This document shows positions 11,640-24,520 of a stretch of 64,000 nucleotides of DNA, in pieces. The position numbers were made by a program, and so were the translations under genes. The notes beneath the pieces are model-generated. The model saw only the letters and a list, made by a program, of their open reading frames with translations. It made no database searches and was not told the DNA's origin. The stretch is from contig CM043969.1 in assembly GCA_014529385.2 (NCBI GenBank), positions 11,137,001-11,201,000 of the forward strand, written 5' to 3'. The stretch is from Adiantum capillus-veneris. Taxonomy: Eukaryota; Streptophyta; Polypodiopsida; Polypodiales; Pteridaceae. Positions within the stretch are counted from its first letter, which is position 1. Every line of letters begins with the position of its first letter.

Positions 11640-13717
11640 AACATGTACAGGGAGGTGACGGATCAGCCCCACATGGTAACAATCCTAAAGATTTTCGAAA
11701 AGCTTCAAACTTTTCCCTTGGAAGAGGTTTGGTGAACAAGTCTGCCACATTGTCTTGTTAGGTACATATGCCAAATCAATATCTCCTGCATGTAGCTGCT
11801 CTCTGACATAGTGATAATGCACCTCAATGTGTTTTATGCTAGCATGAAACACTGGATTCCTCACAATTGCCAATGCACTTTTGACTCTCAGTGAAAATGG
11901 TTGTAGACTCATGTGGCTTCATGCATAGATCCATCAAGAGACGTCTGAACCATACACACTCCACCGTAGCCGTGAATGCTACCCTGTACTTAGCCTCACG
12001 ACTGGATGTGGCCACAATTGGCTACTTCTTACTCAACCATGATATGCATGATCCACCAAGAAGAAAGAAATTGCCACTAGTGGACACTCGTGTATCATAA
12101 CAACCAGCCCAATCACTATCTGTAAATGCATGCAAAAATGGCTGATTATCTCTACCATAGAAGAGAAAAGTTCATAGTGTCTTTGAGGTATCTAAAGACA
12201 TGCTTCACAGCTTGCCAATGCTTAGTGCCAGGGCTATGCATAAACCTTCACAATTGGGAAACAACATATTGTATGTCTGGCCGAGTGTTGCATACATAAA
12301 TTAAGCATCCCACAGCTTGTTGGTAGAGAGAAGTGTCAAATGCATCATCACAATCCTCAATTGAGAACCTGAATCCTGTCTCAACAGGAGTTGAAATGGA
12401 CTTGCAATCCTCAAAACCAAAATGATGAAGCAACTTCTCAATGTATTTTTCTTGATGTATGATAATACCCCCTCAACGGAAACAAATTGGATACCAAGAT
12501 AATAGCTCAAATGACCAAGATTTTTGATCTTGAAAGCTTGTTGCAAATTAGTCTTTAGTTCCTCAATTTTCTGCTCACATGACCTAGTCAAAAGCATATC
12601 ATCAACATAAAGAACAAGCACAATCAAGTCATTGCCATCTTTGCGTACATAAAGTGTGTTCTCAATCGGACTACATTGGAAACCAAGAGCAATCAAGTGC
12701 CGATGCATCTTCTCATACCATGCACGTGATGCTTGCTTAATTCCATACAAAGCCTTTTGCAAGCGACATACTTTATGCTCCTGGCCTTTAATGGCAAAAC
12801 CAGGAGGTTGTTTGACATAAACCTCTTCATGTAAGTCACCATTCAAAAATCTAGTTATCACATCCGATTGATGCACTTTCCAACCACGATGAGTAGCCAA
12901 TGCAACCACAATACGAATGGTAGTCATGCGTGAAGTAGGCGCAAAAGTCTCTCGTAGTCAATACCATATTGTTGTGCATAACCTTTTGCAACAAGTCTCG
13001 CTTTGTAGCGTTCAATACTACCATTAGACTTTCGCTTAACTTTGTAAACCCACTTAGTACCGATTGCATGCTTACCTTTAGGTAAGTCACATAATTCCCA
13101 AGTACCATTCTTGGAAATCAAATCCAATTCGGATTGGATAGCAGCCATCCACTCCTCATTTTCAGATGCATCTTCAAAAGATAGTGGTTCTTCATTACAT
13201 GCTGTTGCAATGAGAGCTACATCCACAAAATCACTCGATACATGGCGAGTAGAAGATCTTGTTCTACCATACAAAGGAGCACTCAACTTACTATCTTGTA
13301 AAGTTTGCTTCAGCGACCTTGGCATTGCTTGTGCATCCCTGATAGAAGTGCGTTCCTTATGTAATTCATGATCAACTTGTACATCATCAATGGGCTGAAC
13401 TTCATGCTGATTTTCAGCCATGTTTGGATGCAAATTTTCAGCTCTTTGAACCTCATTTGGTTGCTCTACATGGTCATTATCCAATGTACCACTTTGAAAC
13501 AAAGGCATAAGTGTATCAAACATATCTTGTGACCCAATAGTTGGCTGCATTTTACATTCAAGCAAGGGATGAGCTGAATTTTCAGCAAATACCACATCAC
13601 GACTTACAACAATCTTGTCTGTTAATGGATGATACAAACGAGAACCTTTACTTTCAGCATTATAGCCCATAAAGATATATTTTATAGCCTTGTCTTGCAG
13701 TTTGTGACGTTGTTGTT
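11640..13717 (-). pseudogene. Ty1/copia element 1 pol: integrase end, RT, RNase H
   Basis: This encodes the C-terminal half of a copia polyprotein. Integrase C-terminus at 13717 (IKYIFMGYNAESKGSRLY, VVSRDVVF). Linker, then RT N-terminus (WMAAIQSELD, GTKWVYKVKRKSNG, YKARLVAKGYAQQ). RT core at 12927-12301 (HQSDVITRFLNGDL, QPPGF, LYGIKQASRAWYEKM, catalytic LYVDDM, YYLGI). End of RT at 12433 (ATP-type motif STPVETGF, CNTRPDIQYVVSQL). RNase H tail at 11912-11685 (SALAIVRNPVFHASIKHIEV, HYHYVREQLHAGDIDLAYVP). Frameshifts near 12950, 12440 and 12240 make it inactive. At 13718 the copia sequence stops abruptly at TGAGATCCCC; gag, protease and most of integrase are missing. Confidence 0.9.
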
Positions 13718-15470
13718 GTGAGATCCCCAACCCGCCAATACCAAGATCGGGATGGGATCCTTGACAGGTCTCTAGGTCTAATAAATCCAGAGTCTCTAAA
13801 CCAAAAAAATCCAAGGAATAGACCATTACCATTGACAATGGCTTGGGTCTATAACCTTAGAAGAAGACCTAGTCCTGTCTTGCAGCGAAAACGGGACAAC
13901 ATATTAAAAGTCCAAAATTATTTCGGCCCTATAACTTCCACAAGTGGAGCTAAGGTATCCTCAACCAACGCTTTTTTCCCCCTAATATATGTGAGGGCAC
14001 AACCGTTGGTGGACTTCTCTTCCAAATGAAGAAGTTTTCTAAACGTTTTTAATGCACGGGGATGGATAGTTACCTGACTAATCAGGTCCACCGGTCCATG
14101 ATTGACAACCTTAGTCAATCCCCACTTACCACTCCGCACTCACACATGATTCTTTTGTTATTTAATTACTACCACGTTCTTATCACAATTAAAATAATGA
14201 TTCCTTTTATCCTTCATAACAAGATTTTATTAAAACAGCCCTTGAAAATAGTATTGAAAACATTCTTTTAGCAAACAGACATCTTTAAACTTAAGACAGG
14301 GTACTGTCGATCAAAACATTGTCCATAATAACCATGACCAGTACTCTTCTTGTCTCAAGACCACCTAAGGGTGAAAAAAATAGCACCCATTCCTTATTCA
14401 CAATCCGGAGTGGATAAATCCCCACCCAAGGTTCCGGGTGCCCATACACCAAACCAGTTGCCCATACAACCGGACGGCTCCCCTAAGATTAAAAAAATGG
14501 TATCCTAACTTATGTAAAAACATCAAGACAATGACACAGAGTATAAACTCATCGTTCATGGGGATAACCGACTTATCCATGCCTGGAAAGCTATCATTAT
14601 CATCAAAATATACCAAGGAGTCAGAGGTGTCTTGAGACAAGCTCTCTTAAGGATGATCAATCATATCTTTCCTAATTCAACCAATTTTAATCCAAACAAT
14701 TCTTTCCTACATTATAAACAATGCATGTTGGAAGTTACCCTCCATTTTTGGTCAATTATTCCTTTTCTTATTCTTACTCACTCCTTACGTATGCAATGCT
14801 AACTTATAAAAGAACTTAAACTGTTTTAAAGACTTAATTGAATAATGGAAAACCCACCTGGGATTGATTGGCCATCTACTGCTGCGCTGGCACTTGAAGA
14901 CTCTCCTCCGTAGGCCTACTACTAGGCCCGGTTTCATCGTTGTGCGACGCTCTAGTTCGTTTTGGAGCTACGTCCTCATCATTAGATGTAGGATTTGCTC
15001 GGGTCCGTTTAGGTGCCATAACTTCTTATGCTTATAAAAAAGGACGTCTAATCATTAGGTAAATTATCCGAAATCTAGATTCAATCTTTGTATTCCACCG
15101 TAACCCATCCAAGGTTAAATTTATAGTCTTAATTGGTAAATTCTTGACCTAGTAATTTCTTATTTGCCTATATCAGTATGATAACTTTTTCCACAGCTTC
15201 CCTAAGGGTTTTCTAAGCTATCCTAATTTTCTTATAATTTTCTATATCTTTTTCCTAATTTCCCCATCGAATCTTAAGCTTGGAATTTACTTATTTTGAG
15301 CTTAATATTTATTCTATTTATTTTCTCTCAAAGATTTCATTTCCTCAACTTTATATCATAGGTTTACACTTACTATAATTTTCCTAAAAACTTTTGACCC
15401 CAAAGTCTATTTAATTTAATTAATCTTGGCTAAAAATAGAATTTTTAGTCAATTATAATTTTTTAAACTT
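13718..15470. other. Non-coding block breaking into copia 1
   Basis: Copia coding sequence ends at 13717 and unrelated sequence begins with TGAGATCCCCAACCCGCC, which could be an LTR or insertion end. Short open frames (13918-14139 and 14398-14640, minus) have no recognised domain. From about 14640 the sequence becomes AT-rich. The identity is unknown. Confidence 0.5.
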
Positions 15471-15479
15471 ACTAATAAA

Positions 15480-16860
15480 TTATGGAATAATTATCACAAG
15501 TAGATAAGGATATTTTTGACCTCTAGTAATTATCTTATTATTTTTCAACTGAATTATATAATTTCCCTCTTTAAATTTTAGCTAAAGTTAGGATAATTTG
15601 ACTTAAATAAATATTTATACTACTTTTTTAACTGTGACATAATTATCACGGCCTGTTTATTATGTAAGCTAACTCTGATAAATAGAATGTAATCATATAA
15701 CATGACTAGCTAATTTCCCCCTTTAAATTTTAGCTAGAATTAGTATATTTTGACTTAAATAAATATCTATACTAAGTTTCTAACCTAAAAATAATTATCA
15801 CGGCCTTTTCATCATGTAATCTAGCTCTCAGAATTAGCATGTAATCATATAGTATGATTTACTAATTTTCCTCTTTAGTTTTTTGCTAGAATTAGTATAA
15901 TATGACTTAGATAAATATCTATACTACTTTTCTAACATTGACATAATTATCACGGACTCTTTATTCTATAATCTAGTGCTGATAAGTAGCATGTAATCAT
16001 AGCACATGATTAGCTAATTTCCCTCTTTAATTTATCCTCAATAATAGTGGTTTTCTACTAGAATAATTATCTAAAATAATTATCTGTAGTTAAGATAATT
16101 ATCACACATTATTTAGGATGTATTTACCTCTTATAATTATTTCAAAGCATTTTGAATCAATTTGCTATTTTCTTCCTTTTAATTTGTCCTAAAAACAGTG
16201 TAATTCTTCTAAGATAATTAAGTAAACTAATTATCTAAGGTTAAAATAATTATCATGAGCTTCCTAAGATGTAATTAAACTCTGATAAACAACTTAAAGA
16301 ATTTTTAATCAATTTTCTATTTTTCTCCTTTTAATTAGTCTTAAAAACAATGTAATTCTGCTAAGGTAATTAGGTAAACTAATTACCTGGGATTAACATA
16401 ATTATCACGGGTTTTCTAAGATGTGATTAACATTTGATAAATAAATCAAAGCATTTTGAATCAATTTGCTATTTTCTCCCTTTTAATTTGTTCTAAAAAC
16501 AATTTAATTTTGCTAAGATAATTAGGTTAACTAATTATCTGAGGTTAACACAATTATCACGGGTTTTCTAAGATGTGATTAAACTCTAATAAATAACTCA
16601 AAGCATTTTGAATCAATTTGCTATTTTCCCCCTTTTAATTTGTCCTAAAAATAGTGTAATTTTGCTAAGATAATTAGGTAAACTAATTATCTAAGGTTAA
16701 CATAATTATCACTGGTTTCTTAAGATGTGATTAACCTTTTATAAATAACTCAAAGCATTTTGAATCAATTTGATCATTTTCTCCTTTATTTTTCTCTAAA
16801 AAACAGTGTAATTCTGCTAAATTAATTATGAAAATTACTCAAAAAATGATAAGATAGATT
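15480..16860. repeat. AT-rich tandem array, ~151-bp unit, about 9 copies
   Basis: The motif ATAATTATCAC(GG) recurs at about 15488, 15641, 15791, 15945, 16096, 16247, 16399, 16551 and 16702. Spacing is 150-154 bp throughout. Between copies, CTAAGATGTGATTAA, AAGCATTTTGAATCAATTTG and CTAAGATAATTAGG also recur in order. Units have diverged, with the right-hand ones closer to each other. It is non-coding and lies in a block with no other gene. Confidence 0.9.
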
Positions 16861-18111
16861 TTCTAGCATAATGATAGTCTAACACAGCTCTGATAATTAT
16901 CTCAATTTAATTTAAACTTAATTAATATAATTCCCATTAATTTATGGTTAAAATGGATAATTTCAGTCCTAATATGATATAATAATTCATTAGCTTAATA
17001 TCCTTGAGCTTAATCACAATAATCAGCAGAGAATATTTAGTTAAGAGAGGATTTTTGAGTATACATAGGATTAATATTCAATTTATTAAGAAAATAGGTT
17101 AACCTAGCTTTTCTAATTAAGAAAGATTAGGTTAACTACCGTTTATTTAACCAACTAGAGCTTGATCTCTAGTGATTTTTGCATAGAGGTCTCTCTAGAT
17201 GAGAGAGAGTGTATCAAGGCTCTGAGTCCGTTTAGAACTGTGAAGCAAGGGTCATATTTATAGGTTTCTGGGCACTCACATGTTGGAAAATGACAGTAAC
17301 TTGCATCCCAAGCAGCCCTACAGGTCAAAAAACGTCCCCTGCTGCTAAATCTAGTCCTGGGCAGGTTCCCCACAGCTCCAAACAGACCCCTAGCTTCCAG
17401 AATCACTTTTTACTAATTTACTGATTTTTAATGATGAAATTGGAAATATCAGTAATTTCTAGAACCTTAGGATAAGAAAGTCTTTATTAATAATAATTAC
17501 TGAAACAATCCAATTTTACTTAACTAATTAAATTCATAGTGTAACCTTTCAAAGCCTGTAACTTTTCCAGATTTGATCGGAATTCGGTTCTGAAAAATTC
17601 TAGCCTGGGGTTTGATGTGCTTAAGATTCCAAAAATACCAATTCTACATTGCTTTTTCCATAATCATATCAGTTTGATTAAGCTTTATACAATCTTTAAG
17701 GTTTCAGAAATTGGAAACCTTACAGTTGTGAAGGCACAAGAGCATATGCCAAACAACCAAACACACGCATATGGCTCACAATTGGCTTTCGACCATTCCA
17801 AGCCTCTATCGTTTCAAGGGACAGCAGTCGATTCTAACTCTTTCAAGCTAGAGTTAATCAAATCTTTTGAGATTTAAGAGCAATCAACTATCAAAATTTC
17901 TGTGGCCTATGCAATATTGTCAAACCAAGCGGGAGAAATTCTGTTAAGCAACATTAAACCTGCTAGGAGATAGTTTTTACTAAGTAGGCCTGCATGGACT
18001 CAAATCAAGCCAAGAATTCAAGTACAACAAAGCTAGTCAATAGCAGAATGTAAATATGGCGGGAATCATCCCCCCTTGGATAAAACAACCCAAGATGCAA
18101 AGGGAAACTCA
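16861..18111. other. Non-coding, with a possible minus-strand promoter
   Basis: No gene is recognised. On the minus strand CCTATAAATATGACC (about 17253-17267) looks like a TATA box followed by a pyrimidine-rich stretch (CTCTCTCTCATCTAGAGAG). This is the arrangement of an LTR or element promoter firing leftwards into the AT-rich tandem array. The open frames at 17155-17406 (minus) and 17617-17877 (plus) look random. Confidence 0.35.
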
Positions 18112-21080
18112 AGTAGCAAAAAATCCTCTTGACAGTATGTCAATGCTTAGACCCTGGGCTATGCATAAATCTAATGACCTGTGAGACTGCAAATTGAATA
18201 TCACGCCTTGTGTTGCATACATAAATAAGGCATCCATTGGTAAAGAGTGACATCAATAGGATCACCAGCATCATGAAGTCCAATTTCAAACCTGCCTCCA
18301 TGGGAGTAGCAATAGGTTTGCCATTCTCATGCCCAAACTTACATAGCAATGTCTCTATGTAGCGTGTTTGACACAAGGCAATACCACCATCATACTGCTT
18401 AAACTGTACATCCAAGTAATGATGCAACAACCCCAAATATTTCATCTTGAAAGTAGCACTCAAATCAGCCTTAAATTCAGTAAAGAAATACATCACCCTC
18501 ACGCCTTATCTACAAAGTGATTTCTGTTGGACAGTACAAAGGCCTCGCTTAACAAACTGAGTATCAGCTTTCTCATACCAAGCATGAGGCAGCTACTTCA
18601 ACCCATACAAAGCTTTCTTACATTTGCAAACTTTATCTTCTTGTCTTTTTAGGGCAAAACCACTAGGTTGCATTACATAAACTTCCTTAAATATATCACC
18701 ATTCAAGAAATTAGTAAAAATATATCATTGATGTACATCCCATCCATAATGATCTGCCAATGCACATAGAAAACGCACAATAGTTATATGACAAGTGGGA
18801 GCAAAAGTCTCTTTATAATCTATGCCTTTTTGTTGTGCATAACCTTTTGCAACAAGTCAAACCTTATAGTGATCAATCTCACCATCCGGGTACGTTTCAA
18901 TTTGTAAACCCACTTTGTACCAATGGCCTTTTTGCCAGGAGGAAAATCACAGTCCATGTGTCATTTTCTATAAGTGCATCATATTCTGATTGCATGGCAG
19001 CCATCCAACTTTAATAATTTTGTGCTTCATTAAAAGACAAAGGTTCCTCAACATCACATAAACTAGAAACAGCCAAAGCATAGCAATTTGATGCATAAGA
19101 TGCACGACAAGAACTTGAACGAGTACGAGTAGAAAAAGGTGCATCCAATTTACTATCATGCAAAGTATGCACCAACCATTTTGGCGTACCTCTAGCTTGC
19201 TCATTCTCAGCCTTTTCCACATCAAGTACATCATGTACATCTGCATCAGTATTAGGTTGATCTGTAGCATTATTTGAAACCTCCATAGGGTGCACATTTG
19301 CCTCATTGGAATTTACATTAAAGTTTCCACCATTGAAGAGAGGAAAAAAATTATAACAAATGTCAGGTGAGCTTACATTATCGTCTCTAGTACATGAAAA
19401 ACAAAATCCGAACAAAATATTCCATAAACACAACATCTTATGAAACCAAGATACACTTTGTTTGCAGATGCTACAACCTGTAACCTTTTCTTTCAGTATT
19501 GTAACCAACAAAAATGCATTTAATAACCTTATCATCCAATTTTTTGCGCTACGTTTGTGGAACCAAATCATAAGCCAAACAAGCAAGAGCGTGCATGTGA
19601 TCAACAGATGGATTTTTATCATGCCATGCTTCATAATGATTCATAGACTGCAAAGATTTTGTAGGACACATGTTAAGTACATAAGTGGCACACATGATAG
19701 CCCCAAGCCAAAACAAATGTGGCAAAGCTTGATGTTTGACAATACATCGTGCCATTTCCATAAGTGACTTGTTCTTTCTTTCAACAAAACCATTTTCCTG
19801 AGGTGTATATGGCATTGTACATTGGTGTTTTATCCATGAATAGCCATAAATGCATTCAACTCATGAGACATATACTCCTCCCCTTGATCTGAATAGAGGG
19901 CGTCCATAGTACATTTAGAGACATTTTCAGCCAAAGCCAGAATATTCTTGAAGCCTATAAACACTTTGGACTTAGGTTTAAGCAGATAAACCTATGCGTG
20001 CCTAGAGTAATCATCTATAAAAGTCACAAAGTAAAGGTAATTGCCCAAGGATGGAGTTTGCATAGGCCCATAAGCATCACTATGTACAAGTTGCAATGTG
20101 CATGTAGCCCTAACTAAACCATCCTTTGGAAAGTTTGAACACTGCATCTTACCTAAAATACAACCTTCACAAACACGCCTCACAGGTGCTTCAAGAGGCG
20201 ACAAAGAAGCAACCATATCAAATTTTTTCAAACGTAGCAAACTGGTAAAATTTAGATGCCCAAAACATGCATGCCAAAGTTTTGCATCTAAAACAGTCTT
20301 TGAATCCACAATTTCATTTGCAAAATTCTACCCACACTTGTCTTACAAAGTGATCTTATACAACCCACATCATAAAATGTGAGATGCAATAAATTCATCA
20401 CCAAAACTCAGATCATGAAACGTAAATATGTCATCTATAAATTTCACAACAAGACCAAGTCTAGCAAGTGCAGATATAGACAAAAGGTTCTTTTTATCCA
20501 AGGTACATAAAGTGCATCAACAAGTGTGAAACAACTACCATTTGTAGCAGTCATCACAATCTTTCCAAATCTCTTGACCTGATAAGAGACATTGTTGGCA
20601 CAAGGATTGTATTCCAATGAGGGACAACCTTGAGAGAGATAAACAAGTCACGATGTGATGTAATGTGCTTTGTAGCACCATTGTCAAAGTACCATACATA
20701 AAAATATGTAGCAACTACATACATGCATCCTCGGGGGTGCACTATGTAATCATGTTAATGTATAACGTGAGTTCGAAAGAAGGGGTTTTAAAATGCAAAA
20801 AATTTAGGCAATTTAACAGAGATACATTAAAATAAGGGGTTTTTATATTCAGTATTGGAAAAAAAATCCTAAAATAAGGGGTCATTTTATTCATTTAGAC
20901 ATGTTAAAAGAGGGTTTTTTAAAATACCCCACGAATGCATGTTATATAGGGGGTACTAAACGATTAACCCCCCGAGCATGCATCATGGATAGAAGGATCA
21001 TAAGTGCACTCTGCACTAAATGCCCACTCTGCATCTATGTCAGCATCACAATCTCCTTTCCTTAGGAAAAATATGAACCC
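18112..21080 (-). pseudogene. Ty1/copia element 2 polyprotein, decayed
   Basis: Read right to left. A gag/protease junction at about 21075-20977 (DADIDAEWAF, ECTYDPSIHDA) is interrupted by a TIR element. Protease motif at 20729-20660 reads WYFDNGATKHIT (D-N-G where D-S/T-G is usual). GAG-pre-integrase and start of integrase at 20309-19992 (LWHACFGHLNF, CEGCILGKM, HSDAYGPM, FIDDYSRHA). Integrase core end at 19815-19549 (TPQENGFVERKNKSLMEMAR, FWLGAI). Linker at 19634-19011. RT is in pieces at about 18960-18510 (GFALKRQEDKVC, KALYGLK) and 18502-18140 (KYLGLLHHYLDVQF, TPMEAGLKLDF, CNTRRDIQFAVSQV). RNase H and LTRs are absent. It belongs to the same lineage as element 1 but is a different copy, since they overlap in integrase and RT. 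Confidence 0.88.
20730..20976. mobile_element. 247-bp TIR element (MITE) with 8-bp TSD
   Basis: CTCGGGGG at the left end is inverted as CCCCCGAG at the right end, and imperfect pairing extends inward about 50 bp. It is flanked by an exact 8-bp duplication, CATGCATC (20722-20729 and 20977-20984). It interrupts the copia 2 protease region, and the frames on its two sides are the two halves of the copia protein. Inside are four AAGGGGTTTT-like units. An 8-bp duplication fits hAT-type (or P or Merlin) elements, but the termini are not typical of hAT, so the superfamily is open. Confidence 0.8.
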
Positions 21081-21084
21081 TGTA

Positions 21085-23240
21085 GAGACCCTTTGGCATT
21101 AAGGTTAATTAGAGGCTAGCCATTAGAAAGAGGATAAAGGACACACTATATACCCTTAAATAAGTAGGGAGACAAGGTAGCCTTACACCTCTTACCTAGT
21201 GAGAAGGTAAGGGAGGTGGCTAGAGAAAAGGGATTTGGGGGGGGACCACTTTGAACTCCTTTCCCCCACTTTTTGGCTCAAATTCAAAACACCAAAATTT
21301 TCAAAAAAAGTTCAAAAAAGCTTTTTTGACCTTTAAAAGTAAAAAGGTGCACTTAAAAACCCAAAAATTTAGATTTGAAAAAATAATAATCAAAACACCA
21401 CTTTTCACCCTTCAAAGTCCCCCCAAACCTATCACTAAAAAGTGATTTTCTCTCTCTATAAACCTTTTCCCAAGCTCTCCATTGCTGCAACAACCACATG
21501 CACCCTATAGTCACACATTCTCTCTCTACTAGCTTTATTCCACCGCCATTGTAGAACCAAGCAATCTCCTCCCCCTTCTCTCACCTCCATTGCAGCATGA
21601 AACAAGATCCTCCTCCTCCTCCTCCCACTTTCATTCAGTCACACTACATGTAAACCTCTACTCTCAAAGACAGAACAAAGGACTTGTACACCACAACAAC
21701 AATAGGTGTAATTGGTGAATAGGTGTTGCAAGGGTTCAACTCCAACATAAGGATAGAATGATAATGAAACTTTCCTTGTAGCTTACATTCAGAACTTGAC
21801 ATCATATCCATCTCTAACTTTATCATGCTAGAGACAAACAACCTCTTTATGGATTTCAACACCTCGGGATTTACACCTCTATTAGAAAAAGTAAGCAAAG
21901 TTCCTCATTCCATTAGGTTGTGATATTTTGTTGGTGGCTTTGTGCACCATCTAGTGTTGCATAGCATGTGATTGAGTATTACAATGCAAGTAGTTACATT
22001 ATCTTTGGAGAGTTGTCAAAGATGCTCCTAGTTTCTTCTTTGTATAATTGTCACAAGATTATTAGAATGATATCATTTTATACTTTGTCCCTTTGTGATC
22101 ACAAAATTTGGTGTTTACTTACAGAGTCAACTTGTTTTGAGGGGGCATGAACAAGCAACCATGTGCAAAGATGGAAAACACTCTATTCTTGGTTCATGGG
22201 GAACCTTACTATCCACTCATTACAATCCAAGCAGCCCCATCCCCTTATCCCATCTCCATTGCAGTACTGAACAAGCTCCTCTTTCTCCTTGTACTTTCCT
22301 TTACTCCTACAAGGCAATCTCTATTGTCCAAAGGAAGCCAAAGAATGAGCTCATTGGATTTCAATGCCAAAATATTAAAGGTGTAGAGAGTGAGTGTCTA
22401 CCACAAGATTTCTTTAAAGGTGCTTCGGTTTTCAAGGTGGAGGATGAGAAAAAATTTCCAAACATATCATGTCCTTATATAACTATCCTTACCTTGATAT
22501 CAAACAAGTACCACATGCCTCTCAAGAATGCCTTGTTATTTTTAAGAGCCCCAACCGCTTTAATTGAAGATTTTACATCATGCTTATGATGATGCTATGT
22601 AAAATTTGTAGCAGATTTTTGATTTCCAATCACATCTTGTCTTTATTGTGAAGGTCAATTCTGTTTTTAACACTTTATTTGGTTTGTAGCAAGGTATGTG
22701 CACTACTAGTGTAGATCTTTTCAAATACAAAATGCTTCCTTGGTTTAGCTTTCAACAATAGACTTTTGATAGTAAAATTAGAGACATTATAATCATCAAC
22801 ACTATCTTGGATAGTTTACTTAATACTTTAGCATCTTCACTAAGTTCATTAGCGCTCAATAGTTGGGTGTAGCAAACTATACCATTATGCTAGGAGATGG
22901 AGAAAACTATACCATTATGTTAGGAGATGGAGCATGATCCCTTTCCTATCGAGTGTTTACCTTGGATTTTGTCTCTTGACTATTGTTGCCGCCGCGGGGA
23001 TCCAAGGGGGGCCAACGATAACTATCTAGGTCCCCCTTGGTAGGGGAGTTTGGGAGCTGGAAATAGATGCATTTTGGAATATAATTTTGTATGTATTTTT
23101 AATCAAAATTAGATGATATTCATGAACCATGTGATCAGGAGGCACCTATTACCCACTTTTGTATGAGAGATTGACACACATTGTATCTCTCATAAAAAAG
23201 AAGCACTTTGCTTTAGCAAGATCTCTCTATGGACATAGAT
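21085..23240. other. No recognisable gene
   Basis: This is sequence beyond the copia 2 remnant. A TATA-like CTCTCTATAAACC at about 21452, followed by a pyrimidine-rich stretch, could be an LTR or promoter start. The segment at 21541-21640 (CACCTCCATTGCAG, then GAACAAG-like, then TCCTCCTCC) weakly resembles 22235-22300 (CATCTCCATTGCAG, GAACAAGCTCCTC), suggesting an old direct repeat about 700 bp apart. A 9-bp inverted repeat (CCAAGGGGG / CCCCCTTGG) lies at 23003-23043. The open frame 22095-22589 has no recognised domain. Confidence 0.4.
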
Positions 23241-23870
23241 TTTTTCTTTAGAATAAATAATTCTTCTTTAATAACCATGAATCAATTAAAGAACCATTCA
23301 CTAACTTGTAAGAGATTACAGTATATCAACAAAACAAAAATCTTCTTTTACACAATAAAATCATGATAAATATGGGAGCCAAATCCATGGCTTTAAAAAC
23401 AAGGGTCCTAAGACCATGCTACGGCCCTAGGTACCCTCAACAAGAGTGGCCACAAGGGTGCACAAAACTGCCAAACAGGAACCCCTACCTGGCTAGATGG
23501 TTCTGCCTTGTGGCCCCTCTTGTTTGGCCCTTTTTTCCTTCTTTTGCACAAAGAATTCTTCTTTTACCACCATGAATCAATTCAAGAGCCATTCACCAAC
23601 TTGTAAGAGATTACACTATAGTAACAGAAAGAAAATATTCTTTTACACAATAAATTCATGATAGATAAGAGATCCAAGTCCATGGATTTAAAAAAATGGG
23701 TCCTAAGACCATGCTAGGGCCCTAGGACCCTCGATAAGAGTGGCCACAAGGGCGCACAAAACTGCCAAACGGGAACCCCTTTTTGGCCAAATGACGCTCA
23801 CTTGTGGCCCCTCTTGTTGAGGGGACCTAGCATGGCCCTAGGGCCTTTTTTTTTCCTAAATTCATGGACA
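23240..23870. repeat. 295-bp direct duplication
   Basis: Two consecutive copies have the same order of blocks: CCATGAATCAATT (23274 and 23569), ACTTGTAAGAGATTACA, TTTTACACAATAAA, GGGTCCTAAGACCATGCTA, AGAGTGGCCACAAGGG, CACAAAACTGCCAAAC and TTGTGGCCCCTCTTGTT. The offset is about 295 bp and divergence is moderate. The second copy keeps a complete fold-back structure; the first has lost most of the right arm. Confidence 0.85.
23679..23869. mobile_element. Fold-back element, ~70-bp imperfect arms
   Basis: The left arm starts GTCCATGGATTT at 23679 and runs through CCATGCTAGGGCCCTAGG and AAGAGTGGCCACAAG. The right arm is its reverse complement with changes: CTTGTGGCCCCTCTT, CCTAGCATGG, CCCTAGGGCC and finally AAATTCATGGAC ending at 23869. 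Arms of about 70 bp enclose about 60 bp. It would transcribe to a stable hairpin, so it could be a MITE or a small-RNA source. No clear target duplication is seen. Confidence 0.75.
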
Positions 23871-24520
23871 ATTTCAATAAGCACTTGAAGCTAGAGTCGT
23901 GCTTATGAAGGCCATTTGAAAACCATAGTTTGAGAAGTCTATGCTAGAAGAGCTTGAAAATGTAAAACACACAATATAGAGATACTTCAAGCTACCCCTA
24001 AAGTCTTTCGAGAGACTCAAGATTAATAAATTTAGAGCTTAGGTAGAGTATTACCTCAAGGTTACTTTTGAGAAGATTAGTTAAAGCTTCTATTTCATTT
24101 TATTTGCCTATGTGCCAAATCTCAATTCCATTAGAGCCCACCAACTTGTAACTTGTAAGAGACTACAATATATAGACCACCTTGTAAATCTCTCTCTTTT
24201 ACTCTCTTAGAAGGAATCAAGTATTGGCACAAGGAAATTCTTCTTGATTTGTTATAAAGCAACACAATTATATTAACATGATGTTAAGTTTTGATGGTAC
24301 AAGTCCATGGTGGGAATTCCATCAAGGTTTATTCCTATCTATCATTTAGAGATTGGCCTCTACTATATTATACCTTTTACATACAATATAGCCAAAGCAA
24401 AAAGCAATTTACACTTAAAATGTTACAAATCTAATTTAAGTCACCAAAAATCTCAATATATGGTAGAGATAGAGTGCTCTTGCATGACAAAAAAAAAGAG
24501 CCCAAATTGCTTCTTATTAA

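Noticed and set aside
11685..20742. Copia elements 1 and 2 as the two halves of one element split by the AT-rich block
   Set aside because: They overlap in integrase and RT, so they must be separate copies.
22095..22589. 164-codon open frame, possible small gene
   Set aside because: No recognisable domain, no clear promoter or splice support; left as unannotated.
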